The notes: generated by a model not told the origin, from the letters alone. Counted from the first letter of the stretch, positions 48,416 to 58,768 are shown. The stretch is DNA of 64,000 bases from Vibrio sagamiensis NBRC 104589 (GCF_007990935.1 NZ_BJXJ01000004.1:90880-154879), one strand, 5' to 3'. Translations and numbers: made by a program.

Positions 48416-49235
48416 TTCTGTCATAGTTAATACATTTAAATCGATATTTCTTAGGATAGCGGTTCTTACCGCTGTTCTCATCTTCATCTCGATAGGACCT
48501 TACTTATTTTACTTAAAAGGGCATACTCCTTTATTTGATTTTCCTGTGGAATCCCCCCCACTGAGTAAAAGTAATGACTTACCTGATTTTCGTTCGATTC
48601 AAAACGCAGCAACTAAAAAAGCAATGTTTTTTGACTTCCTAAGATCTAAAGTCGAACAGGAAAACCAACGTATTCTTAAAGAGCGACTTTTTTTAAAAAA
48701 TATTGATGTTAATCAAGTTTCATTTGCTCAAAACGAAACTGCCCAAGTATTAGCAGACTCTTACCTTTTTCCATTAGAGAAAGAGGAAGTCACATCAGAA
48801 TGGCTGCATGAAATGCTAAAACGTGTCAACGTTTTGCCCGAAGCTCTCGTTTTAACCCAGGCTGCCAATGAATCGGCATGGGGAACATCTCGTTTTGCGG
48901 TAGAGGCTAACAACTTATTTGGGCAATGGTGCTACACAAAAGGTTGCGGCATCATCCCAAAAAAGCGAGGGCTAGGCAAAACACATGAAGTGGAAAAATT
49001 TAACTCGGTTGAACAGTCTGTAAATCGCTATTTTATGAATGTAAATCGAAATAAAGCTTATGCTCCTTTGCGTGAAATTCGTTTTCAACTCGATAGACAA
49101 GACAAAAACTTACTTTCAACTGAAACAGCACTTGCCTTAGTGCAAGGGCTTCATGCTTATTCTGAACGCGGTCAGGAATACGTAAATGACCTTCGTTCTA
49201 TGATCCGCCACAATCAAGCATATTGGAAAAAGTAA
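48408..49235 (+). CDS. Glucosaminidase-domain (Bax-like) membrane-anchored protein
   Basis: About 275 residues: one N-terminal membrane anchor (about 14-34), a linker, then a GH73/Bax-type domain (about 120-270) with the catalytic Glu in TQAANESAWGTSRFA and the motifs NNLFGQWCY and YSERGQEYV. It probably cleaves glycan strands of peptidoglycan or modulates wall growth at the periplasmic face. ATG 48408 is preferred to TTG 48405. Second gene of a three-gene cluster. Confidence 0.87.
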   Translation: MHNSVIVNTFKSIFLRIAVLTAVLIFISIGPYLFYLKGHTPLFDFPVESPPLSKSNDLPDFRSIQNAATKKAMFFDFLRSKVEQENQRILKERLFLKNIDVNQVSFAQNETAQVLADSYLFPLEKEEVTSEWLHEMLKRVNVLPEALVLTQAANESAWGTSRFAVEANNLFGQWCYTKGCGIIPKKRGLGKTHEVEKFNSVEQSVNRYFMNVNRNKAYAPLREIRFQLDRQDKNLLSTETALALVQGLHAYSERGQEYVNDLRSMIRHNQAYWKK

Positions 49236-49262
49236 ATAGATTTTAAATAGATAAGGATATTA

Positions 49263-49925
49263 ATGAAAAAGCTGATTCTAACATTTGCCAGTACTTGCCT
49301 TTTGCTTGCGTCATCGATGACATGGGCACAAGACTACATGTTTACGTACTCTAAACTCTATTCTCAACTAAAAAATAACGCAACAGACGGACACGATGAT
49401 GTGAAAGTCGGTATTTTTTTTGTTAATAGTCAAACCAAGCAGTTGTGCAAAATAGAAAAAGCTTGGATGGAAAAAGATGTACATTACGAAGAGTTTGTCA
49501 TTTCGTCATCGAAGGAATTGATGATTCCACTCGATAAAAACCTTAAATCTGCCAATCCTTTGGTTTTTGTTCAAACACCAGAAAGTGAGCGCTGCGATTA
49601 TTCGTTAGTTGTTATGGCCAAATACCAGTTACAGGGTAACGTAAATTACGAGCAAATCAGCCTTTTACTTCCCCAGATGCAATCTCTTCTAGAAGAGCTG
49701 GGTGGGGTATTTGCTAGTTGGTTCACTCCAAAAGTTGAAGGATTAACACTAGAGTTTTCTAAAGAACTTAATGGGCATGTGACATTTTCTAACGGAACAA
49801 TGAAAGCAATTACAAATGGTAAGGTTCAAGTTTCACTAAATGAAATAGGAGAGGGAGGGTTTATTACTTTACCTCAGTCGACGACACGTATTTTGCCATA
49901 TCTTCCCAACGCTAAAAAATCGTAG
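49263..49925 (+). CDS. DUF2987 domain periplasmic protein
   Basis: A 220-residue exported protein with signal peptide ending ASSMTWA, resembling the DUF2987 family of vibrios and relatives. The mature part starts QDYMFTYSKLYSQLKNN; no catalytic motif is evident. It follows the glucosaminidase gene by 27 bases and may act with it in the envelope. Role unknown. Confidence 0.83.
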   Translation: MKKLILTFASTCLLLASSMTWAQDYMFTYSKLYSQLKNNATDGHDDVKVGIFFVNSQTKQLCKIEKAWMEKDVHYEEFVISSSKELMIPLDKNLKSANPLVFVQTPESERCDYSLVVMAKYQLQGNVNYEQISLLLPQMQSLLEELGGVFASWFTPKVEGLTLEFSKELNGHVTFSNGTMKAITNGKVQVSLNEIGEGGFITLPQSTTRILPYLPNAKKS

Positions 49926-50026
49926 AAATATCATAATATGGCCGATAAATCGTTTTAATTATCCATGAAACGTTATTTATTTCTTTTAAGACGAAGACAA
50001 TCATTTAATCCTGCTTAAAAAGTCCG

Positions 50027-50032
50027 TATAAT
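50027..50032 (+). promoter_or_regulatory. Possible -10 element upstream of ttcA
   Basis: A consensus TATAAT lies about 67 bases before the ttcA start. The matching -35 at 17-base spacing is TTTAAT, which is weak, so the promoter call is tentative. Confidence 0.35.
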
Positions 50033-50098
50033 CCTCGGCCCAAAGTAAACCCTTTTAGGAAGTCCTACTGTCGTACATTCGACAATGTGAGAGCCCGA

Positions 50099-50992
50099 AT
50101 GAATCAAACAGATACAAGAAAAGAAACCCTAGAATTCAACAAACTTCAAAAACGTCTCAGAAGACATGTTGGAAATGCCATTGCCGATTACAATATGATC
50201 GAAGAAGGTGATGTAGTAATGGCGTGTATTAGTGGTGGTAAAGACTCATTTGCGATGCTCGATATCCTACTGAATCTGCAAAAAGCAGCGCCGATTAAGT
50301 TTGAGGTTGTTGCTGTTAATCTCGACCAAAAGCAACCAGGGTTTCCTGAGCATATTTTACCTGATTATTTTGAGACTTTAGATATCCCTTATTATATCGT
50401 TGATAAAGATACTTATTCAGTGGTTAAAGAAAAGATCCCTGAAGGTAAAACAACCTGTGGCTTATGCTCGCGTTTGCGTCGCGGAACACTGTATTCGTTT
50501 GCAGAAAAAATTGGCGCTACAAAGTTAGCTCTTGGTCATCATATGGATGACATCGTTGAAACTATGTTCCTTAACATGTTTCATGGCTCACGACTTAAGG
50601 CAATGCCGCCTAAATTGCGTTCAGACGATGGCCGTAATGTCGTTATTCGTCCTCTGACTTATTGTCGTGAAAAAGACCTGATTAAATATGCAGAACACAA
50701 ATCGTTCCCGATCATTCCTTGTAATCTATGTGGTTCTCAAGAAAATCTACAACGTCAATCAATCAAAGCAATGTTAATAGACTGGGACAGAAAAACACCA
50801 GGTCGCGTAGAGGCGATTTTTAAATCTATCCAGAATGTTAGCCCAAGCCAATTAGCTGATAGAGAGTTATTTGACTTTGAGAACTTACCGCTTGATCGCG
50901 ACGGCAATCGAGAAGAATATGAATTTACTGAAGCTGTTATCTCTTCGACCAATATTGATGAATCAATGTTTATTGACGTAACAAACATCTAA
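50099..50992 (+). CDS. ttcA: tRNA 2-thiocytidine synthetase TtcA
   Basis: A 297-residue iron-sulfur enzyme that thiolates C32 of some tRNAs. It shows the PP-loop SGGKDS (45-50) and two Cys pairs that hold the cluster and catalysis, [11 protein letters not shown] and [11 protein letters not shown] 50099 was chosen over an in-frame GTG four codons upstream; GAGAG precedes it. A strong terminator follows. Confidence 0.94.
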   Translation: MNQTDTRKETLEFNKLQKRLRRHVGNAIADYNMIEEGDVVMACISGGKDSFAMLDILLNLQKAAPIKFEVVAVNLDQKQPGFPEHILPDYFETLDIPYYIVDKDTYSVVKEKIPEGKTTCGLCSRLRRGTLYSFAEKIGATKLALGHHMDDIVETMFLNMFHGSRLKAMPPKLRSDDGRNVVIRPLTYCREKDLIKYAEHKSFPIIPCNLCGSQENLQRQSIKAMLIDWDRKTPGRVEAIFKSIQNVSPSQLADRELFDFENLPLDRDGNREEYEFTEAVISSTNIDESMFIDVTNI

Positions 50993-51033
50993 AACCGCTC
51001 ATAAATTGAAAAGTATCAGTTGAACGAAAGTAT

Positions 51034-51064
51034 AAAAGGAGGCTTTAAAAAAAGTCTCCTTTTT
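51034..51064 (+). terminator. Terminator between ttcA and uspE
   Basis: Long stem AAAAGGAGGCTTT / AAAGTCTCCTTTT (one G-T pair) with loop AAAA, then TTATG. It lies between convergent genes and should work in both directions. Confidence 0.88.
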
Positions 51065-51107
51065 ATGTGTTTATTTTAAGTACTGATTTTTACATTCAAC
51101 CTTAATG

Positions 51108-52058
51108 TTATGTTGCAGTCAATGGGTCTAATGGGCTGATATAACCTTCAGGCTTTAAAGCTAAGACATCACAATTGATCTTATCGATAACATGCTCCGC
51201 TGTATTACCAATAAAGACAGCAGAAAGCCCAGTCCGGCCTGTAGTGCCTAGTATCACCATCGCCGCATTCAATTTCTCTACCGCACTTGGGATGACGTCC
51301 TCCGGTAAACCTTCTTCTACGATGGTATGTTCTTCATCGATGTAATGTTTTTGTCGCAGAGCCTTCATTGATGTGAGGTGATGGCCTCGGACAGCATCAC
51401 TGTATGAAGTAGGGTCAAACTCTGGTAACTCAATCGTGATATTGGCAGGTGTAACAGGATAAGCATTCACAAGGTAGGCTTGCGCATCAAGCCTTTGAGT
51501 AATTTCAAGAAGTCTATCAACCATTTTATCATTGAGATCAATATGTGTTGGATTTTCTGATCCTACATGTACAGAGGCCAAAATATTAGCGTGTTGTGGC
51601 CAATTGGCATTTTTAATCAATAAAACTGGGACAGGGCACTTTCGTAATAGGTGCCAATCTGTTGGTGTAAAGATCACGGACTCTAATACAGCATGTTTGC
51701 GGGTTCCTTTAATAACAATATCATGCTTACCCCCAAAAACTTCCGCAATAATGGCTTCATAAGGTCTATTGTGCCAAACAACACATACATTAAAATCAAT
51801 ATTATTATTTTCTAAATAAGGTTTTGCAACTGTTCGCATCCACTGTTCACGCTGGTGGATCACACCACTGCGCATTGCATCTCTTTCATCAACGGAAAGC
51901 ATTGATGTCATATCATATGAGAAATCATAGATCGCCAAAAAGAAAGTAATCTTGCTTTTAGAAACACTTTTTTGAGCTAACTGGACAGCTCTCGCAAGTG
52001 CAGGTTGTTCATCATTATTAATGTCTGCTACAACAAGGATATTACTGTATATACTCAT
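51108..52058 (-). CDS. uspE: Universal stress protein UspE
   Basis: About 316 residues made of two tandem Usp domains, each a Rossmann-like fold; the second retains the nucleotide motif GTTGRTGLSAVFIGNTAEHV. The starting residues MSIYSNILVVADI match UspE. It is located beside fnr, as in other vibrios, with about 180 bases between them. It may be FNR-linked, but no operator was identified. Confidence 0.92.
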   Translation of the reverse strand: MSIYSNILVVADINNDEQPALARAVQLAQKSVSKSKITFFLAIYDFSYDMTSMLSVDERDAMRSGVIHQREQWMRTVAKPYLENNNIDFNVCVVWHNRPYEAIIAEVFGGKHDIVIKGTRKHAVLESVIFTPTDWHLLRKCPVPVLLIKNANWPQHANILASVHVGSENPTHIDLNDKMVDRLLEITQRLDAQAYLVNAYPVTPANITIELPEFDPTSYSDAVRGHHLTSMKALRQKHYIDEEHTIVEEGLPEDVIPSAVEKLNAAMVILGTTGRTGLSAVFIGNTAEHVIDKINCDVLALKPEGYISPLDPLTAT

Positions 52059-52238
52059 ATCTAAGCTCACTTATTTATTTAGTTATAAACGATGAAAATA
52101 AGGTAAATCAATGTATTGGAATACGTAAGATATGTTTTACTGTAGCTTAATTTTGAGTGACTTTAGAATGATTTGGAGAGAAACATGATGTAGCTCATCT
52201 AGAGCTACATCATTTTACAAGAATTTATGATGAAAGGT

Positions 52239-52982
52239 CTATTTACTCACACCTGCAAGTTCCATCAAGGCATCATGATCTAAGATAGTAATATATTTAC
52301 CTTTAACACTTAGAATTCCCGATTTTTGAAAACGCCCAAGTAAGCGACTAATAGTTTCAACGGTAAGGCCAAGATAATTACCAATGTCACCTCGTGTCAT
52401 CGTTAAACGAAATTCTCTCGGGCTAAAACCACGCTGAGAAAAACGAGTGGATAGATTAAACAAAAATGCACCTAAACGCTCTTCTGCATTCTTTTTAGAG
52501 AGTAGAAGGATCATCTCTTGATCATCTTTGATTTCATTGCTCATTAATCTCATGATTTGTTGACGAAGTTTTGGCATTTTTCCGGACAAATCATCTAAGG
52601 TTTCATATGGAATTTCACACACCATGGATGTTTCAAGAGCTTGAGCAAAACTAGGGTGTTTATCGCCAGTGATAGCATCAAAGCCAACAAGATCTCCTGC
52701 TAAGTGAAAAGCAGTGATTTGTTCATCGCCTTGTTCAGTAATAGTATAGCTTTTAACGGTTCCTGAACGTATTGCATACAATGACTTAAGCTCGTCACCA
52801 GCCTTGAAAAGTTCTTGCCCTTTTTGAATGGGTTTTTTACGCTCAATAATCTGATCGAGCTGATCGAGTTCAGACTCATTGAGAGTAAACGGTATACAAA
52901 GTTGACTAATACTACAATCTTGGCAATGGATAGCGCAATTGCCGGATTGAACACGTTTTTCTGCTGGCTTATCAGAAATCAT
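52239..52982 (-). CDS. fnr: Oxygen-sensing transcription regulator FNR
   Basis: A 247-residue CRP/FNR-family activator. The four cluster ligands are present (C20, C23, C29 in [11 protein letters not shown], and C122 in MVCEIP), so it should hold an oxygen-labile [4Fe-4S] cluster. The helix-turn-helix [19 protein letters not shown] carries the E-xx-SR recognition residues of FNR that read TTGATnnnnATCAA. Located next to the cbb3 oxidase genes, a usual FNR-regulated set. Confidence 0.95.
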   Translation of the reverse strand: MISDKPAEKRVQSGNCAIHCQDCSISQLCIPFTLNESELDQLDQIIERKKPIQKGQELFKAGDELKSLYAIRSGTVKSYTITEQGDEQITAFHLAGDLVGFDAITGDKHPSFAQALETSMVCEIPYETLDDLSGKMPKLRQQIMRLMSNEIKDDQEMILLLSKKNAEERLGAFLFNLSTRFSQRGFSPREFRLTMTRGDIGNYLGLTVETISRLLGRFQKSGILSVKGKYITILDHDALMELAGVSK

Positions 52983-53133
52983 AACAACCTTTCACTGTTT
53001 TATATACATCAACATATTATCATTCAGAATACTTAAAGGATAGCAAAAAAAATGATGAAAACGAGATAAGATTTATATATTCATTTAAATTAATGACGAT
53101 TATCTAAACATTTTATACCATAGATAAAGTTTC

Positions 53134-53817
53134 TCATTTAGGCATAATATCGAGCATTCTAATTGCCCCTTCGGCAGTATACAAAGCATAGATTATTAAG
53201 GTTATTGCTGAGATGTTTCTAAATATATTCGAACGCTGAAATTTATGGAAGTAGGTTGCACCATAACCAACAGTCAACATTGCTGGTAAAGTCCCTGTAC
53301 CAAATGCGAGCATAATCAAGCTGCCATTAAAAGCACTCCCAGAAACTGCTGACCATGTAAGAGCTGAGTATACTAGACCACACGGAAGCCACCCCCAAAT
53401 GAAGCCGAAAGGCACGGCATGGTATGTATGGCGTAAAGGAAGAAAATGCCGACCGACAGGAGATAAGTATTTCCAAAAAAACTTACCTATATTTTCTACA
53501 GCAATCAGGCCATGCCACCATTTCGCAATGTATAAGGCAACAAGAATCATAAAAAATGATGCTATTAGCCTGAGCCAAGCAAGGGGATGAGTCAGCCCGC
53601 CAAACTGTACAAGACTCGATAAGCTTCCTCCGATTAAAGCACCTATGAAAGCATAACTGGTAAGTCGGCCAATATTGTAAAAGAAAGGAACAACTAAGGA
53701 TGGTCTCTCATCATTAGATCCGATTGAAAGTATCGATGCGATCCCTCCACACATTCCCATACAATGACCTGCACCAGCTAAGCCAATCAAAAAGGCACCG
53801 ATAAAGTCTGGAGTCAT
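53134..53817 (-). CDS. TauE/SafE-family membrane protein of the cbb3 assembly cluster
   Basis: A 227-residue membrane protein with six helices and Gly/His/Met-rich N-terminal motif GAGHCMGMCGG, typical of the sulfite exporter TauE/SafE group often placed beside ccoS. The motif suggests metal (copper) handling during oxidase maturation. Overlaps the ccoS stop by 4 bases. Confidence 0.87.
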   Translation of the reverse strand: MTPDFIGAFLIGLAGAGHCMGMCGGIASILSIGSNDERPSLVVPFFYNIGRLTSYAFIGALIGGSLSSLVQFGGLTHPLAWLRLIASFFMILVALYIAKWWHGLIAVENIGKFFWKYLSPVGRHFLPLRHTYHAVPFGFIWGWLPCGLVYSALTWSAVSGSAFNGSLIMLAFGTGTLPAMLTVGYGATYFHKFQRSNIFRNISAITLIIYALYTAEGAIRMLDIMPK

Positions 53818-54008
53818 GATGTTGAATTCTTATCAGCGTGGTGAGTCTTTTGCGTAGATTCAGCGTGTTCTTCATCATCGAGTAAAATATTGTGTCCTTG
53901 GCGTTCAAGATCTTCAAATTGATCGCTTTTTACAGCCCATAAAAAAATACCGATCGCAATACAAACTAAGACGATAGCAATAGGAATTAAAATATATAAA
54001 CTTTCCAT
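53814..54008 (-). CDS. ccoS: cbb3 oxidase maturation protein CcoS
   Basis: A 64-residue single-helix membrane protein (helix about 5-27) with the family motif SDQFEDLERQGHNILLDDE. Needed for cofactor insertion into the cbb3 oxidase in relatives. Lies 13 bases after ccoI. Confidence 0.92.
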   Translation of the reverse strand: MESLYILIPIAIVLVCIAIGIFLWAVKSDQFEDLERQGHNILLDDEEHAESTQKTHHADKNSTS

Positions 54009-54021
54009 AATCGGTTTCTCC

Positions 54022-56409
54022 TTATTTGTCTTTCAGTAATCTTAAAGAGTTACTCACTACAATTATAGAACTTGCCGACATGCCGACTACAGCAATGTAG
54101 GGAGCAACCAATCCTGCGATTGCCAAAGGTAAGATGAATAAATTGTACCCTAAAGACCAAGCCAAATTTTCTCTTATTATTTTTCGTGTACGAATAGCTA
54201 ACGAACGAGCTTCTAATAATTTATCTAAGCGATCACCAAGTAAAATCATATCAGCAGAAGCTTTCGCAACGTCTGTTCCACTTCCCATAGCTACAGATAA
54301 ATGTGCACCAGCTAATGTTGGAGCATCATTAATACCATCTCCAATCATGAGAGTAATGTCTGATTTATCTAAATTTTGTAAATATTTAAGCTTATCTTCA
54401 GGTTTTGCTGAAGCGATAACGTTTTCAATCCCCACTTCTTGAGCTACTAGGTAAGCATTATTAATAGAGTCACCAGTTAGTAGTGTAGTTTTAATACCGG
54501 CTTGCTCGAATCGCTGAATAAACTCTTTGCTTTCTTTACGAATAGGATCATGATAATAAAAAGTCGCTACATGGACTTGATTCACGGATAAGTAAATCGC
54601 GTGACCTTCATTTTGGCCACTTTCTTCTTTGCCTGCTTGATTGATACCAAGAACATAAGGAGCACTGCCAATTTTAACTTGTGTTTGCTGCCATTTTCCT
54701 TCTAAGCCTGAGCCAATCACATTTTTGACATCTTCCACATCAATACTTTCTTGTTCATAGTGGGTAAAGGCGCGTGAAATAGGGTGATTAGCATGAGCTT
54801 CTAAGCAAGCGGCAATGGCTAGACAATCAGACTTGCTTAGGTCAGAAAAAGTTTTGGTCTCCCGAATTTCAATATCACCTTTAGTGAGAGTCCCTGTTTT
54901 ATCAATCACAAGATGATTAATTTGACATAAAGTTTCAAAAACATGGCTATTTCTAAGTAGTAGCCCAAAATGTCCCATTCGGGATGTTGCACATGTTAGA
55001 GCAGTTGGTGTGGCCAGCGATAGTGCACATGGGCAAGTAGCAACTAAGACGGAGAGCATGATCCAAAACGCGTCATCGGGCCTCGTTTGTTGCCAATAAA
55101 ACCAAGTGAGAATAGAAATAACCAAAATGGCACCAACAAAATAGCGGGCAACAATATCTGCAATTTGTGCGATTTGAGGCTTTACATATTGCGCTTCATC
55201 TTGGAGGCGGATGATGTTTGATATCATCGAATCGGCTTTTGTGTTCATGACTTCAAGATCAAAAGACTCTTCACCATTTAATGTACCGGCATAAACAGGA
55301 TCGCCAGATGTTTTAACAACATGCACCGACTCACCCGTCAGCATCGATTCATCAATATAAACTCGTCCAGAGAGTACTCGCCCATCAGCAGGAATATGCT
55401 CACCGGGTAAAACACGTATTTTGTCACCGACTTTGAGGGTTTTGACTGGTATTTGCTCACCTTCTAGCGTAGTCGCGATAGCAGGGATTAATTTGAGTAA
55501 GTTGCCACTGGCAGCCGCCGCTTTCCTTCGTGCTCGCATCTCCAAAAAGCGTCCCACCAAAAGGAAGAAAGTAAACATAGAGATGGATTCAAAAAAGACT
55601 TCTCCCTGTTCCGTTACAGTGGCAATAAGGCTGGCAACATAAGCAAAGATTAGTGCAATAGAGACGGGGACATCCATACCCAGAGTTTTACCTTTTAGGC
55701 TTCTCCAAGCATTGATGTAAAAGGGTAAAGCGGAATAAAGTAAAACGGGGGTAGCAAAGATCAAACTCACCCAGCGAAAATAGTGTTTAAACTCAGGTTC
55801 GAGATCGCCAAACACCTCAAGATACAAGGCAACCGCAAGCATCATAATTTGCATGGTCGCTAAACCTGCAATCCCCAAACGGTATAAGTACTGCTTCATT
55901 GTTTGGTGATATAAGGCTTCTTGATTATCTGCCTCAAAAGGTGCAGCTTTATAACCTAATCTGTGGATCGTTGAAAGTAAGTCACTCAATCGAGCTTTGT
56001 GGTTATCCCAGACAAGCAAAGCGCGATTTGTGGTGGTATTTACTCGAATAGAGCTGACACCTTCAACCGAAGAGAGCTGTTTTTCAATTAACCAAGCACA
56101 AGCCGCACATGAAATACCTTCAACCGATAATGTCACTTCTGCATGATTTTCATTATGACGAACAAATTCAGATTGAACATCCGCATGATCATAGTGAAGG
56201 AGAGATTGTAATTGTTCTGGGACCAATTCGTTTTTTTCTGCTGGAGCGGTTCTGTATTGATAGTAGCTGACTAAACCACTATCAACGATGGTCTGAGCCA
56301 CAGATTCACAGCCGGGGCAACACATTTCACGTACTTCACCTAATATCTCTACATTGTAATCTGTATTAATTGGGATTTCTTCACCACAGTGATAGCAAGG
56401 CTTGCTCAT
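54022..56409 (-). CDS. ccoI: Copper-transporting P1B-type ATPase CcoI/FixI
   Basis: A 795-residue pump with an N-terminal Cys-rich segment (CYHCGEEIP, MCCPGCESV), one heavy-metal domain (GISCAACAW), eight membrane helices, the CPC ion site (ATCPCALSLATP), the phosphorylated Asp in DKTGTLT and GDGINDAP. It supplies copper for the cbb3 catalytic subunit. Follows fixH by 4 bases. Confidence 0.94.
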   Translation of the reverse strand: MSKPCYHCGEEIPINTDYNVEILGEVREMCCPGCESVAQTIVDSGLVSYYQYRTAPAEKNELVPEQLQSLLHYDHADVQSEFVRHNENHAEVTLSVEGISCAACAWLIEKQLSSVEGVSSIRVNTTTNRALLVWDNHKARLSDLLSTIHRLGYKAAPFEADNQEALYHQTMKQYLYRLGIAGLATMQIMMLAVALYLEVFGDLEPEFKHYFRWVSLIFATPVLLYSALPFYINAWRSLKGKTLGMDVPVSIALIFAYVASLIATVTEQGEVFFESISMFTFFLLVGRFLEMRARRKAAAASGNLLKLIPAIATTLEGEQIPVKTLKVGDKIRVLPGEHIPADGRVLSGRVYIDESMLTGESVHVVKTSGDPVYAGTLNGEESFDLEVMNTKADSMISNIIRLQDEAQYVKPQIAQIADIVARYFVGAILVISILTWFYWQQTRPDDAFWIMLSVLVATCPCALSLATPTALTCATSRMGHFGLLLRNSHVFETLCQINHLVIDKTGTLTKGDIEIRETKTFSDLSKSDCLAIAACLEAHANHPISRAFTHYEQESIDVEDVKNVIGSGLEGKWQQTQVKIGSAPYVLGINQAGKEESGQNEGHAIYLSVNQVHVATFYYHDPIRKESKEFIQRFEQAGIKTTLLTGDSINNAYLVAQEVGIENVIASAKPEDKLKYLQNLDKSDITLMIGDGINDAPTLAGAHLSVAMGSGTDVAKASADMILLGDRLDKLLEARSLAIRTRKIIRENLAWSLGYNLFILPLAIAGLVAPYIAVVGMSASSIIVVSNSLRLLKDK

Positions 56410-56413
56410 AAAC

Positions 56414-56890
56414 TTAATTCATTAAGGTTGTTGAAGAAGCAGGAAATTCGACTCGCCCTTGAATCATCCATTCTTCATCATATGGGTGAAGCTCAATAAA
56501 CCATGGACCTACAATTGATTCTTTGTGATTTAAACGATAATTGCCTTTTGCATCGGCAGTCAATACTCGACTAAAGTCACGGTCCGGTAAAGTACGGTGA
56601 GTAAATGAGGCGGTTAATGCAGGAAAATAGGGCAGCTTACCTTTAGTAAAAGAAACAACCACGGTCTCATTTTCTGATGAAACTACCGCATTCAAGCCAA
56701 GCTCTTTCGCCACATTCATTTTAGTAATGTCGATATTGATGCCTTTACCTTTTTTGTAATAATCCTCAGCCACCAAAGAAACGGAATTATTTGAAAAGAT
56801 AATAACAGTAACTATCGTCCAGACAACAACTGTAAGTGGCAAAATAATTAGAAACCACGGCCAAAATTGTTTATACCAAGGCTTTACCAT
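56414..56890 (-). CDS. ccoH: FixH-family protein (cbb3 oxidase assembly)
   Basis: A 158-residue protein with one N-terminal helix (about 11-32) and a periplasmic beta domain of the FixH family (SLVAEDYYKKGKGINIDI). Required for cbb3 assembly in rhizobia. First gene of the fixH-ccoI-ccoS-SafE run, with its own upstream gap after the ccoP terminator. No ccoG gene accompanies it. Confidence 0.88.
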   Translation of the reverse strand: MVKPWYKQFWPWFLIILPLTVVVWTIVTVIIFSNNSVSLVAEDYYKKGKGINIDITKMNVAKELGLNAVVSSENETVVVSFTKGKLPYFPALTASFTHRTLPDRDFSRVLTADAKGNYRLNHKESIVGPWFIELHPYDEEWMIQGRVEFPASSTTLMN

Positions 56891-56945
56891 AGTGATGTAC
56901 TCAATTGCTAAATTAAAATATACGGTATTAAATTTTAAGGGAAGG

Positions 56946-56966
56946 CAGCCTCTACAAAAGAGGCTG
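56946..56966 (-). terminator. Hairpin after ccoP
   Basis: Stem CAGCCTCT / AGAGGCTG with a short loop, about 10-30 bases beyond the ccoP stop. The sequence after it on the minus strand (CCTTCCCTTAAAATTT) is only partly T-rich, so read-through into fixH is likely. Confidence 0.6.
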
Positions 56967-56977
56967 TTATTGGATTT

Positions 56978-57952
56978 TTACTTATTATCTAAGTTACTCA
57001 AACTCCATACATAGGCCGCAACCAGCTGTATTTTGTCTTCACCCAGAATATTATCCCATGCAGGCATTACACCTGAACGCCCATAAGCTAAAGTCTCTGT
57101 CACATCGGCTCGTGAGCCACCAAATAACCAATATTGGTCAGTCAAGTTAGGTGCACCTAAAGCAGGGTTACCTTTTCCATCTGTTCCATGACAAGCAGCA
57201 CAAACGACAAAACGTTTTTTACCGGCTGCTGCTTCTCTAGCGTTCACTTTGCGACCAGATAAACTCAATGTATAACTGACCACCTCTTTGATACCGTCAT
57301 CACCGAGAGCAGCTTGCCAAGATGGCATTTGCCCAATACGGCCATGTTTTAGGGTTGTAACAATAGCACTAGGTTCTCCACCATAAAGCCAAGCGTCGTC
57401 AGTGAGGTTAGGAAAGCCTTTTTGGCCTCTGGCATCGGAACCATGACATTGAGAACAGTTTTGTAAAAAGAGGCGCTGACCAACTTTTAATGCTTCTGGA
57501 TCTTGCGCAATCTCAGGGATAGGACGAAGTCCTTCTGAGTTATGCGTGAGCTTCTTAAACGTTTCACCAAAATATGCATTCGCATCATCAAGCTCTTTTG
57601 CATATTGATCTAGACGCTTGTTCAACTGAGCATCCGCGATAGAAGCTTGAGATGCCTCTAATGTGCCAACCGTTTGATCGGAGCTTTGCCAATTTAATAA
57701 GCCTTTAAAGTTGCCAAGGCCAGGGTATAAAGCAAAATAAATCGCTGAGAAAACAAAAGTACCAATAAATAAATAAGTCCACCACTTAGGCAGCGGGTTG
57801 TTGAGTTCACGAATACCATCGTACTCATGCCCCATATCTGCACCTTCATCCACGCCCATTTTATCCTTGGCACACCAAGTTAGGAGAATGGCACAGCCCA
57901 CTAGAGTACCGATGGTTATGACGATAATCCAGAGACTCCAGAATGTATTCAT
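56978..57952 (-). CDS. ccoP: cbb3 oxidase diheme subunit CcoP
   Basis: A 324-residue subunit with two N-terminal helices (about 5-25 and 58-78) and two c-type heme sites, CSQCH and CAACH, in a periplasmic double-cytochrome domain. It passes electrons towards CcoO and CcoN. The ATG overlaps the ccoQ stop by one base. Confidence 0.94.
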   Translation of the reverse strand: MNTFWSLWIIVITIGTLVGCAILLTWCAKDKMGVDEGADMGHEYDGIRELNNPLPKWWTYLFIGTFVFSAIYFALYPGLGNFKGLLNWQSSDQTVGTLEASQASIADAQLNKRLDQYAKELDDANAYFGETFKKLTHNSEGLRPIPEIAQDPEALKVGQRLFLQNCSQCHGSDARGQKGFPNLTDDAWLYGGEPSAIVTTLKHGRIGQMPSWQAALGDDGIKEVVSYTLSLSGRKVNAREAAAGKKRFVVCAACHGTDGKGNPALGAPNLTDQYWLFGGSRADVTETLAYGRSGVMPAWDNILGEDKIQLVAAYVWSLSNLDNK

Positions 57953-58125
57953 TACTTCTTAACTCCTTGGTTATTTTGGGGTTCTTTCTCTTCATCAGCA
58001 AAAACTAGGTTAGCATCTTCTTCAAAGCGTGCTTTACGCTTTTTACCAAATGCCCACCAAACAATGCCAATGAATGTCGCGAAAAGTACAACGGTATAAA
58101 TGCTATGAATTGTACCGAAATCCAT
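57952..58125 (-). CDS. ccoQ: cbb3 oxidase small subunit CcoQ
   Basis: A 57-residue membrane protein, MDFGTIHSIYTVVL at the start, one helix (about 9-27) containing WWAFGKKRKARFEEDA at its cytoplasmic end, matching CcoQ/FixQ. GGGGAAAT precedes the ATG. Lies between ccoO and ccoP as expected. Confidence 0.9.
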   Translation of the reverse strand: MDFGTIHSIYTVVLFATFIGIVWWAFGKKRKARFEEDANLVFADEEKEPQNNQGVKK

Positions 58126-58135
58126 GTATTTCCCC

Positions 58136-58756
58136 TTATTTCATTGCAAGACCAAGAGACTGAAGGTAAGCGATGAGAGCATCCATCTCTGATTTACCTT
58201 GAACGTCTTTTGTTGCATTTGCGATTTGTTCATCCGTGTATGGTACACCAAAATCATCTCGGAATAGCGCTAGCTTTTTCGGTGTTAATTTACCATCAAG
58301 AATATTGTCAGCTAACCAAGGGTAGCCAGGCATAATTGATTCAGGAACCAGCTCACGTGGGTCCATTAGGTGAACACGGTGCCACTCATCGGAATAACGG
58401 CCTCCGACACGGGCTAGGTCAGGGCCAGTACGCTTAGAACCCCAAAGGAAAGGGTGTTCCCAAACACTTTCGCCAGCCACGGAGTAGTGTCCGTAACGTT
58501 CAGTTTCCGCACGAAATGGGCGAATCATCTGACTGTGACAAACACTACAACCTTCGCGAATATACACATCACGACCTTCCATTTGCAGTGCAGTGTATGG
58601 CTTGAGGTTTTTGACGGGTTCATTCGTTTGCTTTTGGAAGATCAGTGGTGTGATTTCAACCAAGGCTCCCCAACTAATCGCAATAACGATGAAGATAGCC
58701 AGCAAACCGACATTGCGTTCTAGAATTTCATGGCGATTACTCGAATTATTACTCAT
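58136..58756 (-). CDS. ccoO: cbb3 oxidase monoheme subunit CcoO
   Basis: A 206-residue membrane-anchored cytochrome c (helix about 14-34) with heme site [11 protein letters not shown] and the distal Met in SIMPGYPWL. Follows ccoN by 12 bases. Confidence 0.95.
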   Translation of the reverse strand: MSNNSSNRHEILERNVGLLAIFIVIAISWGALVEITPLIFQKQTNEPVKNLKPYTALQMEGRDVYIREGCSVCHSQMIRPFRAETERYGHYSVAGESVWEHPFLWGSKRTGPDLARVGGRYSDEWHRVHLMDPRELVPESIMPGYPWLADNILDGKLTPKKLALFRDDFGVPYTDEQIANATKDVQGKSEMDALIAYLQSLGLAMK

Positions 58757-58768
58757 TCTCTAATCTCC

